Below, piece by piece: positions 27,843 to 38,600 of a stretch of 64,000 nucleotides of DNA (the stretch's first letter is position 1; the number at the start of each line of letters is the position of its first letter). The DNA lies in the NCBI GenBank assembly GCA_022578965.1, contig MU400509.1, forward strand, positions 372,001 to 436,000. Reading direction: 5' to 3'. The DNA comes from Xylaria sp. FL1777. Taxonomy: Eukaryota > Ascomycota > Sordariomycetes > Xylariales > Xylariaceae. The position numbers were made by a program, and so were the translations under genes. The notes under the pieces are model-generated. The model did not search any database. It saw nothing but the letters and a program-made list of their open reading frames with translations, and was not told the DNA's origin.

Positions 27843-29385
27843 CTACGCCTTGAACGCGCTTACTATGTAGACTACATCTTCGTCGGCTACGACATGCCCT
27901 AATCCAACGCGCTGGGGAACGTGGCGTGCGCTCGCTCCCCATACTAGGGCGTACTTATACGTGTCTTTCAGCGTGCGATGGATTCGATCGCAAACATCCT
28001 CGACAGTGCTGCCATTCCGGACAATGAGGGCCTCGCTGAAGTTCGGTTCAACACCCTTGCGCTTTGTATAAATGCGAATGAGGCGCAGCTCTTGCCAGCA
28101 GCGATCGACAACGTCCTGGACGCCGAGGTCAAGCTCGCAGCTCATGACGGCCGTCTGGGGTTCGCGTGCCAAGCGATCTAAGAAGTCAAGCGACACGCTA
28201 TCGATCTTGTTATACACGTACAGACACTTGATGTACTTGCGGTGGTCCTTCATGATCACATCGATCAGGTCGTCGACCGTCGCATCTTCATCACGCACCA
28301 GCACCTCGCAGTTCAGTATCTTGTAGTCTCGCAAGATATTGAACACCATCTTCTCATCAAGCCTCTTCGGTGGGTTCTGGAAGGTGATCTTCATGCCGCC
28401 TGCTTTTTTTGCTTTCAGGTAAATATTCCTAAATTAGTTAGTGTTGATCGCGCTATTAGCAAATCTCTAGGGGCAGATATTTCATACGGTGGTTCCCTGT
28501 TTAACCTAATTCCAACCGCCTCCAATTCGGCCTCCAACAGCGCGCGCTGTTCTGCCTTCTTTGTCGCATCAAGGACCATGAGGATCAAATCACTCGTCTT
28601 AGCGGCCGAGATAACTTGTCGCCCACGTCCCTTACCCTCTGCGGCACCTTCGATGATTCCCGGTAGATCAAGCAACTGGATTTCAGCGCCGCCATACTCT
28701 AGCACGCCCGGAATGGCCGTTAACGTCGTGAAAGCGTAGGAGGCGACTTCAGATCTTGTTTTGGTGACCTTCGATAAAAATGTCGACTTTCCCACTGATG
28801 GAAATCCGACAAGTGCTATCCTAGCATCTCCGCTCTTGCTCACATCGAATCCAGAACCGCCTCCGCCGCCAGCGCCGGGGCCGGGTTCGAGAAGCTGCGC
28901 TCGGAGTCGAGCGAGTTTTCTGTTTGACAAGTTTAGCGGCGGGTTTCCAAGCGCAAGTTTCAGAGTATGTACCCTTTCAGAAGGCCAAGGTGATATTCTA
29001 GCGCGATGTCAATGTCCTGGCTCGGATAATCTCCCCCATATCGTCAAGTTGTTAGACCTACCAGTCGCCTTATTCTCTGTGCCGCGACCACTATGTCAGA
29101 ATTGGCATCAGTTACTTCATTATCCATCGCCCAAGAGTTAGCCCTATAGCCCTCCCACAAAGACGTCTCGCGGCGTAATGAACAACAACGTAGACGAATA
29201 ACGCACTGAATGCCACGAGATTCGTCGTGGAAGGACTAGTGAACTGTCCTCCAGGCGATGGATTCGGAGTGCTTACTCTGAGTCCTCCTCATCTCATCCT
29301 CGATCCTGGGATAATCAGCCTCGGTTTCATATCCGGTAATGATCTCTTTCACTCACTCCTTGATCTTTTCTGTGATGTTCACCAT
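27843..29385 (-). CDS. DRG-family GTPase, DRG2/Rbg2 type
   Basis: Six exons, 29385-29357, 29305-29277, 29076-29062, 28997-28973, 28919-28488 and 28428-27843, give 371 aa (human DRG2 is 364). DRG GTPases bind ribosomes; Rbg2 pairs with Gir2, an RWD protein that contacts Gcn1. The first four exons are tiny (29, 29, 15 and 25 nt) and rebuild the conserved N-terminus: [20 protein letters not shown], then [21 protein letters not shown]1 is [10 protein letters not shown]3 DLPG and G4 NKID; a C-terminal TGS domain ends in [10 protein letters not shown]. The sequence [13 protein letters not shown] after G3, and ATK rather than LKP after VLD, favour DRG2 over DRG1. Exons 3 and 4 are called from frame and family fit, as they are too short to stand alone. 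Confidence 0.93.
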
Positions 29386-30408
29386 CTTGCCGGTCTAATG
29401 GTATAAATTTAACCAAGAATAGATTAAGCCAATCTACCTAGGTAGCCGAACAAATCGACCAGTCCGTAGGAAACCACGTAAACTTTACAGTTCAGTATGT
29501 ATAGGAGAAAATATACAGGCCTGCTAGATTTAAAAGGCCACTGGTAGAGAAGGGTGGTATAAGGCACTTGATAATGTAGACTGCTCACGTTCAAAGCCCC
29601 GCCTAACCGCAATTGCTGAGATGGCGGCAAAATCAACGTGGGGTACTTAATAAGCAGTTTCACCGCCTTCCATCCTTAGACGTTACTGGTTTAACAGGTA
29701 ACAAGTACTGGGTGCTTAAGTACTTGCCCGCAGCTAAGCCACTAAAACCTTCAAAATAGGGGCAGAAGAACGGGACAACAACACATTTATTCAACCTTAC
29801 AACATATGGGTGCCCTATAATCCGTCGTCTTTTTCTCTTGATATCCTAAGTCTAAGAATTCTGAGTACCCAGTTTCGTGAGGGAAGCTGAAGCCGCTCCT
29901 GAGTATCCGCCTCGCTGGGTCATTCAATGGTGACTGAGGTTTGATGTGATTATTTCAAGCGAGCTTCCTTTGTATCGATCGATACCTTTTCTAGTGTCGA
30001 AACATATATCCGTGTGTGACTGGCCCTCCCATCTTAATTCACGATCTAAGATGCTATTAACACAAATTGTCCCACGCGGACCAAAGAATATGCACAGAGC
30101 TAGGGACCTAAAATTTGAAAGATAAGAGAGGTATAGATTGCTTTAGGCCCCAAGAACAGGTAGGGTGCACCTTTTGACGAGGAAGATTTCCCCGAATCCG
30201 ACGCTCCGGATTCTTTTATACGAATAAACTGGTTTATGATTCGAACCTTGTTAACAGAATAGAAGACTACGTTGACAGAAAGAAACCCAGTCATTACTAC
30301 CTATCCGTAGGATTATGACGATAATTGTCTCCTAGCCCCTGAACCATCAGCATTCCACAGGATCAATTTCATCCCAATTCTTACTATACAGGTTTTCCGT
30401 TTCCTTGT
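29386..30408. other. Intergenic region, nothing recognised
   Basis: About 1 kb holding the DRG2 promoter and the 3' flank of the oxidoreductase gene. AT-rich in parts, with a CTACCTAGGTAG palindrome at 29436-29447. No coding frame of note. Confidence 0.6.
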
Positions 30409-31882
30409 CTAGACTAATTTCCAGACCCCGTCAGTTATCTCAATCTTGATTTCTCTGTTTTCATCTATACTCCTCCTTCCAGCTTCGAGGATGGCAGTCG
30501 TTGCAATTGTGTTATTCAGCGTCGGCAAGCCCCGTGCGTCCAAATCAGCAGGCTTGAGAGACCCGCTGTTGATGGCTCGGCAGCCATCGACGAATTTCTC
30601 AAACGATACGTATCCGTATCCGCCTTGCCCATTGAAATTGCCCTCCTCATCGGGTGCACTACATTGCAAGAATCAGTGCCTATACCACCCGGAGATGCAA
30701 TTTTGAAGCCGGGTGCAAGTGGAAGAATAAAACGGAAGACACTTACTACTTCATGTAGAACGGGTTATACCACACCAGTTGTCCGGCTGAGTCGTCTGCA
30801 ACGTCGTACCCTCGCTTCGCCTGATTAATTCGTACTTCACCCTCGGACGCCATGTAGTGGAAATACTGATTCGAGTGTACCCCGGCCTTCTGTGGCGCCG
30901 TCCAAGAGGCTGTGTAGACGCCCGTCGCGATCTTACTCGGGTCTCCTTTCTTTTGCCACGTGACCAACACGGTGATGGTGTCCTCAGTGGCATCGACGCA
31001 GCCTAGACTCGTCGCGATGCCCTTAGCCGCCGATGCGGACACCTTAACGGGGACGAACCCCTGTTGCGACACCATCGAGTCGCAGATATCGATGTGGTGG
31101 CTGTTCAGGTAGTAAGAGATATCCGAATCGATTCCAGCCCAGGCCTTGAACGTCTCGAGCTGCGACTTGGGCTGAGACATGTAGCTATAGAAATAGTTGA
31201 AGTCTCCAAGCTTTTGGGCCTTGTACTTCGCATCGGCGTACGCTGGATCATATCGCTTGTGGTGCTCGATGTAGACGTATACACCGTTTTTCTTGGCTGC
31301 TTCTATGAGTGACTGGTGATGCTCTAGAGTCTTGACGGCTGGCTTGGTAATCATGACATGGATCTTACGCTCAACGGCGTACAAGGCGATAGGATAGTGA
31401 GTAGTGTCTGGTGTGAAGATAGTGATGGCATCGCCAGGCTTCAAGGCGTCTATGGCGGCCTTATAGGCATCTGGGTCCTTGGTGTCATTTGCTGGGTAGG
31501 ACTCGAAAGAGGTGTCAAGGCCGTTATAGACTTTGGTGATATTTGTTTCCAAATGTTGTCCTTCGAGCAGTGGAATATTAGTCGCATCCCATACGGCACG
31601 GAGTCTCGCTGGCTCGTAGAGTATACTAACTTATAGCTGGGAACTTGGTCCCATTAGTACCAGCCATACTCAGTTGGCCGACCTTGCCTCTCCGCCGGAG
31701 GTCGAACAAAGTCAAACCCACAACCCCGACCTTCTTATCAGAGCCCGAAGCTCCGCCGCCTACAAACCCCGTGGTGTACTCGCCGGTACCGACCTAATCA
31801 ATGTGTCAATTGCTGAGCAGTCCTAAAGGATCGTCATTATGATTAACATTACCATTAATACGTTCAGAGGGTTAGCAGCCAT
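30409..31882 (-). CDS. Gfo/Idh/MocA-family NAD(P)-dependent oxidoreductase
   Basis: Four exons, 31882-31862, 31793-31631, 31560-30747 and 30658-30409, give 415 aa. The family oxidises or reduces sugars, inositols and related polyols with NAD(P). The first exon encodes MAANPLN. Exon 2 carries the start of the Rossmann fold ([20 protein letters not shown], in a VGxxGLxxF form rather than the classic GxGxxG). Exon 3 has [20 protein letters not shown] and the signature [20 protein letters not shown], which corresponds to the family EKP motif but reads [15 protein letters not shown] follows, and HHIDICD supplies the usual catalytic histidine/aspartate region. The substrate is not known. No sugar-pathway neighbour is present. 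Confidence 0.87.
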
Positions 31883-33815
31883 CTTGGGTAAGTTGCGTTA
31901 TTCCTCAACTCGACTGTTATAATATGGAATAATTAGTGACACAAACTTCACTGCTAAACCGAAGAGAAGTCGTACAAACTTCCAATCCCAGAATTAACAG
32001 CTCCTACCATGAGCAGACAGCATTCCTATAACTCTCAATGAAAGCTACCCTAGTCCCCTCATTAGTCAACGGAAGAATTGAGGGGCAGTTGGAGATACGT
32101 CAAACTACTTAGGTAGGTAGTTACCTACACTATCTGGATAGCTCTTAGTAACATTCTGACTAGCAGTAACCGGGTAAAGAGGGGTGTCTGTTGCACCCAA
32201 GAGAGTAACAATCCCAGATCATTGCTGTGCTATAGTACGGAGAATCGCTTATCCATGAATCAAATTTTCATAATAGGAGGCTTTGTGCAGTATAGAGCTA
32301 GTGAAATCAACCTCGAATAGATGCCTATTCGATCTATACTAGATACATAAGACGTTAAGGCATGCCACACACATGGATAGCATTTTCAACCTAGAAATAA
32401 GACAACGAACCCAATCTTGTTCCTGACAATTCACCCGTTAGGCGTACCAGCAGCAGTAGGTACCTCAGAGGTCAATACCTAGGTAGTCATACAACAAAAC
32501 TAACTAGCTAGACCCCCGAAAAGGAAAAAGCCGCCGCTTATGCTACATTTTTGGTCAATCAAGCAAGGTGGGATTCCTCCACCCGCCCCCACCTATTCAA
32601 ATATTTATATTTCCTCCAATTTGTCTACCCCACCATGACTTCGACGTCATTGTATGCAACGGGGCTACAAAAACATACCTAATTTTTCTACTCTTTATGA
32701 TCAAAATGAATGAAAATGAAAATAAAATGGATATATAATTACTATTACAAGCTGTCTCATATATCTATAAGAAAGTATTGGCAAACATGAAAGATTAGTC
32801 CGTTTGAGAGGTGCGTACAAAGAGCTCATGAGCTCGGTGCCTGCTATTCCCCTCTCCAACTGTGGTTTGAGCTAAGGACGAACTAAGAGAGGTTCTAGGT
32901 TTTACCAATTTCGTAGCGCAGGACAAATTAGGATTAGTGCGTTCGCCGCTTTTGCTCAGGCTCGGCTCTGACCACATACTTTATGCATGATATGATTTAT
33001 GCAGAGAGAAACGGTCCGCAAAACAGCTTCTTTTTACCGTTAACGTGAGGCACTTGATGCCAGGTCCTAGCGCCACACGACGAGCTGATCGCGAAGTAGG
33101 ATTGAGTTATGTAGCACTAAGTGCTATATGCGAGCTAATGGGACAGCCGTAAGAGGATCTATTAGATGTGGCTTAATGTTATACGTGGAGCTATCTGAGA
33201 AGGCAAGGCTTCATCCAAAAAGCTGGATCTATATTGAAATCTAAGTACCTACTACATATGAAGAAAAAAAGAGCTATTCTACAAGGTGATTGTGGGCAAT
33301 TTAGGTAGATAGCTAGATTACAGGTTGCGTGGCCAACGAGTGGTCTGTGCGTAGGCACTTAGTCAGTCCAGCCGCATTAACGTCTTGGTCATTTTAAACC
33401 GCTATATATGGCAAAGCCATGACTTTAAGCTTTAATTAAACTTTATAGCTAATTTTTTATATAAAAGGCCAAGTATATAGTAGTTATAGTGCTAGTTTTT
33501 ATTCTTCTTATAACTCTAAGATCCAGAAGATATACCAAAATATACTACAATACAAGATCGCCAAGGTTGGCTTGTATTACTGCTACAGTCCTGCCGCAAC
33601 ACGCCTGGTTAATGACAAATTTGCTATTATGAATATATAATTCGCCACCTGCTCTTACTTGTGCCCGTCACCCCTTTCTTGGGACGTTTAACAGAGCAGT
33701 CTAAAGCCGGGGTGTTGTTGGAGTCGTAGTTGTTACACGCATCGGACCAGCTGAACACCTTGTGCTATCTCCGAATGCATAGTTCGGTGAGACACCGGGA
33801 CCGTACTACGCTGAA
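31883..33815. other. AT-rich intergenic region with decayed repeat sequence
   Basis: About 1.9 kb without a gene. It contains AGGTAGGTAG-type palindromes (32106-32125, 32459-32486), an AT-rich stretch at about 33400-33560 (long TTTATATAAAA and TATATAGT runs), and a segment around 33147-33169 that recurs at about 41968-41990. This marks the border from the conserved block to the accessory island. RIP or decay of older repeats is inferred. Confidence 0.5.
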
Positions 33816-34208
33816 TTGAGACTTATTGAAACTGTCTCGCGTACTGGAAGTGAAGCTATTCAGCCCTCGCTAAATCTGAGACATATGGGCGGACCACGGA
33901 GGTTAGGAAGCCCCGAACCAATTGTATATAGATTCAAGGACAGCCACCATGCTCGGCAACAGCCCCGATGGGAGGCATGGACTTTTGCAGCCATAACAGA
34001 TTATTGTATGCAGAATAAAGAGTCAACCACTCAGTTCCAAGCCCTGACATCAGCCCTTGTTATAGATCTCGTTTTTCAGCCAATAGAGGACCATGAACAG
34101 ATCGAAGTTGCCAGCACAAGCCCAATTTTTTGTGATGTTGTGCGCATTTGTGCTTTGGTTGTCCCAACGGACAGACACAGTGTCGCAAACCTGTACTCTT
34201 TTGAGTGA
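33816..34208 (+). pseudogene. Unrecognised open frame, probably a decayed coding remnant
   Basis: A 130-codon frame (MRLIETVSRTGSEAIQPSLN...) in an AT-rich setting. Its composition is protein-like and the end (DVVRICALVV) resembles internal sequence of fungal accessory proteins, but I cannot assign a family. The following 200 bp has stops in all frames, so a longer gene is not intact. It might instead be a chance frame. Confidence 0.3.
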
Positions 34209-34436
34209 TGCATCAAGCTTGTAGTGTTGCCTTAGAGACCGTAGAAATTCCTACATGATCGTATCATCCTCTAGGGTAAGGAATATTTCCTTCACTAAAC
34301 TTCATCAGCTGTATGAAAAAGGTTATTCTCGTTAGTATCTAATAACTCACAGTCGGTTTTCTTATACATTATACGCCTGCAAGTGCTGTTATCGAAGTTC
34401 ACCAGACATTGACGCTTCAGAAAATCCTCCAATTGC

Positions 34437-35560
34437 TCAAGTTAGAAGTTCAAATCTTTTGCAATCTTTTGCGTTATCATCTTTTTCAGGTTTGAGTTCC
34501 TGTCTCTTTACGGTCTTCTGCTCGGTGAAAATCTGGAGCGGGGTAACTCGCTCTTCTTTGCCGTCCTTGCTCTTGATCGCATAGGTTGTCTTGAGGAGGT
34601 CCGGGCGAAGTTCTGCGAGCTTCTCAGCCCACCAAATCTTGCCTGGAGTAAAAGGAGCTAAGAGCGCCATATGTAAGCATGTCCTTCCTTGGCCGTCACA
34701 TACTTCCAGACACGGCTTTAATGCCTTCCCACCTTGTGTCTCTGGAATCTTGAATTCACATAGTTCTTGGATAACCTCCTCGGAGATAGTGAGATCGGAG
34801 AGTTCAATCGCAGTATGGATTGCATGCGATTGGTGCTTAAATGTCGAGCAGTCATTGGAATAGGCCATCTGACCCAGGGATTGAATGGCAGCTAGAGATC
34901 CCAAACCACCATCACCTTTTTCATACAGAAACCTGATAATTTCTGTCTTTTCTTGTGAAGTAAATTCCACCGGCGAAGAACTTGCAGTTTCCTCTTCGTC
35001 GTCTTCGGTTTGGTCGCCAGTAGTCTTCTTGATTCGAAGGGCCATGAATATAGGGGTTCCCTCCCCTGTTCCTGATGCTATCGCAGGTAGATCTGGGTGT
35101 AGACGTATAAGGAAGCGTATGAGCGGCTTAACACGGTCGAAATTGAAGATAGTACACTTTCCATACGTAGTACGGTCCAGGATGACGTGCAGTATCCCTT
35201 TAGTTGGCGTTTCAACTCCAGTACATAAAAAGTGGAATAGCAGGACTCTTGGCATACATAGATAATCCAATGAAATTATATTACATACTCGGATAATTGT
35301 ATTATTGGATTATTTTCTTATGTAAGGAGTCCCGGTATTCCACTTTTTATGTACTGGAGTTGAAACGCCAACTAAAGGGATAGTGTAGCCATCTTGACCG
35401 TGAGCAAACAAATACTTCAGCTTGCCTTTATACTCTTCGTCTCTATCAGGCGGTAGGCTCACAGGACGTCGGGGGGCAGGCAGCCTTTCCAATGCCCCCA
35501 CGTTTCATTGAAATAGACGGCACTTGGCTCCTGCCCGACATCTGTCCCGATGGATTAACT
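34437..35560 (-). pseudogene. Ankyrin-like accessory gene fragment broken by a MITE
   Basis: On the minus strand an open frame covers about 34437-35194 and contains helical, ankyrin-like units (TPIFMALRIKK, SHAIHTAIELSDLT, GRTCLHMALLAPF). Upstream of the MITE (35195-35380) the same reading sense resumes with KLKYLFAHGQDGYT, which would have run into LHVILDRTTYGK. The two parts are not in a simple common frame, even after the element and one TA are left out. Further upstream, SAVYFNETWGHWKGCLPPDVL is in another frame and ends in a stop. It therefore looks like a pseudogene, with the MITE and separate indels as breaks. The full gene's start is not visible. It is divergent from the NLR-like gene. 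Confidence 0.6.
35195..35380. mobile_element. Short foldback MITE inside the ankyrin-like pseudogene
   Basis: A 186-bp element with nearly perfect terminal inverted repeats of at least 44 bp (TCCCTTTAGTTGGCGTTTCA at one end, its complement at the other) and an AT-rich centre. TA dinucleotides flank both ends (35193-35194, 35381-35382). It encodes nothing. It interrupts the ankyrin-like frame just after a GYT codon triplet. Its terminal sequence is unrelated to that of the element at 25.9 kb, so two MITE families are present. Confidence 0.85.
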
Positions 35561-35673
35561 CGCGTTGGGTCGTCCATTTTTTGGTTTTGAATCAGGATCC
35601 CTACCCCTATTCCGTCGAATTACCCATATTAAGATACTATCCGAGTCGAATCTGTCCACCTCAGTATTCCTAA

Positions 35674-38600
35674 ATGAGCGGCCTATCAAATATTACGACC
35701 ACGATGTCGAGCGATCCAGAGCTAGATGACTGTGTAGGCAGTCTGAATCCTATTAACCATGAAGACTACAGCCATTTGAAGAGGATTGAGTAAGCATTAC
35801 GCTCTCTATACGTACATTTATTGTCCCTCCAATCACCTGACCAGCAATTTGCAGCATCGTTGCAATCGGCGGGCTTAGGAAATCGAGCCAATGCTGGACC
35901 ATGACCACGGCTAGCGATCAGGAAGAAGGCATGTTGCTTGGAGATCTCAGAAGAGAGATCAATGCGCGCTACAATGCGCGCTACATGTTGTTCAGTTGTT
36001 CTCGCTATGAAGGGATTGACCTCTTATCACAGGCGGCTTTGACTCAACTTGCTGGACTCCTCCTTAGAAAACTACACCAGATACGAGGTGATGAAGGGGA
36101 GGTAAGTCCGATTCTTGAGAATTCATGACGTCGTGACGCCCTTTCGAGGTAACACATACGGCAGAGTCGAAGAACCCCAATAACCTTTATAGCGCACGAT
36201 ATCGGTGGCCTGATTGTAAAAAAGGTAAGTGCTGCTGCAGCCTACTGGCTAGTGAATCTGCGTTGCTAAGTCACCTTTAATTATTGGCTAGGCTCTTACT
36301 ATAGCAGAAAGCAGCACAACCTACTACAGCATCTCGCAGGACTGCAATCAGGTAGTCAGTATACGCCGGCCTCCTCTACCCATATTCCCTTGCATCTTAG
36401 GATATTAACAAGTGTTTCTAACATCCTAGTTGTTCTTTGGCACGCCGCATAGAGCTGTGGACCCCACTGGCTGGGAGGATCTGCTTCTAAACATCCTCTT
36501 CTCTTCAAAAATGCCTCCAACGGTGACGATGAACATGGCTACTCGACTTCGGGGGTACTCGAGCTTTCTTGAAGAACTTTCGATGGGATTCATCTTGCTT
36601 TCTACTCCGCGACGCATCTTCAATGTTTATCAGCATAGCGAGGAAATCAAAGATGCCAATATTGTAAGTATCATAATCAACGAATTCGATAGACACGACC
36701 TGGTTTTAATTGCTCATAAACCCACGCACATCTGGTAGACTATCAATCGCTATTCAGCCACAACTGGCCTAATCCACGAGATTAACCTACCAGAGGTATC
36801 AAGCTATGGAAATCTTGCCAAGCTCTCGGGCGATAGACTCGCATTCGCTGCGATCTTGAGTGCATTTGAAGCAGGTATACATTGCATGTTTCATTGATAT
36901 GAACGTGTCATCTTTGAACTGCTATGTAACAATGGGATTGCAGAAACGAAGCCAGCATATCGCACATGCCTGTCACGCTTGTTCGAGATATCTCCGATGT
37001 TTCCAATTCCTGATGACCAGCAGGACTTGTATATGTCGGAGCCGGGCACTGAAGTGCAGAGCGCCTATCGTGGCTGGGTGCAATCCGCCACGTCTTGCAT
37101 CATTACAACAAGCGGTGGCTCGAGGACCGGGAAGAGTCTCAATGCGCGTATCTTGTTTCGGAAGCTCAAAACCCCCTCACAGGTGGTAGCATATTTCTCC
37201 TTCACAAAAAATAGTGTTCTTTGTGATTCTATTCAAAAAAATTTGGCATCAGTCATCTTCCAAGTCCTGAGCCAGGATCCCGAACGGTTCTCTAGGATCG
37301 AGGATCACTTCGCAGCGATAGAAGCCTCCAACGCCTGGACTGAGGCTGGTCTCCTTGCCCTGTTTAACTCCCTTTTGGACACTGAAAAGGGCCTAGGCCC
37401 GCTGCATCTCGTCATCGATGATGTCCACGAGTGTGAGGCGGCCCAGCAGCTCATGAAAATACTAGTCGCAGTCGTAAGCAACAGCAACTCGCTTACCCAA
37501 CTTAAAGCCGCACTATTCTACAAGCAGGGGAGAGAGGGTCACGACATCATAAGAGACGCGCTGCGTGATTATAGCGATTTTCATATGCAAGGCCCTGTTC
37601 TCACGCTCCAGACGCTCAAACCATTATCATTAGTTTTGGCGGATCGGGTGACAAGCTGCCAACCCTACCTGTCAGGCTTCAAGACACGTGTTCTTGAGGT
37701 ATTGGAACAGTGTGAATCTACTACAGAGATGCTCTCCATAGTTGAATCTCTTGATCCCAACAATACCAGAGCAGATCTTGGCACCCTCAACTCCATCGAG
37801 GCACATCTCAATAAGTCCACAGGTCATGTTTCCAACGTCATCTATTCTACGTTCCAACGCCTCACGGATGCAGGAAGGACGGCACTCGGCTGGATTACGC
37901 ACTCTAAGCGACCCTTGAGGCTCAACGAGCTTGCGACTGCAGTAGCACTCACTAATAAAAGCGCCAAATTCTCCCCCGGCTTTGACCCCAAGTCTCTTCC
38001 CGTGGACTATGCCTTCAAGCTACGATCCTTATTTGGGCCGCTGGTAAGACTTGAAGGAGTGGGGGTTGTACTGAGTGACAACTCGGTGAGAGAGAAGTTT
38101 GTTGAGTTGATTCGTAAAGACCGACAGATTAGGCGGCTGGGGAAAGCGAGAATCCCCGGTGATCCGGAGATCACAGCGATTCTATTGGAGTACTTTTCCT
38201 GGGAAAGATTCATTGTTCCGATCAACGAGGCACTCCGATCAAAGAAACAAGGTTTCATACAACCCTCGGGGCCTCTATTCAATCTCGTTACGTATGCAGT
38301 TCGGTTTTTGCCCTTCCATTACCGATCTTGCGAGAAAGCTGGTCAGCTACCCGAGATCCCAAACGGCATTCACTTCGTCCTCATGTGGGCGAGATTAAAC
38401 TCTAAATTGAACAGCACGTTTTCGCCCCCACATCTATGTGTAGCAGAGCCGTCACTGCTTGCCGCCCAGTTGGGACTTACCGAAATAATCAAGGCGCAGT
38501 GGAAAGGTACCACTCCCGATGATCAAAAAACTGCCATTGGGTTGGCTAGCTGGGGCGGGCACAGTGCTACCGTGGAAGAGCTCCTATTCGGCGAGTGCGC

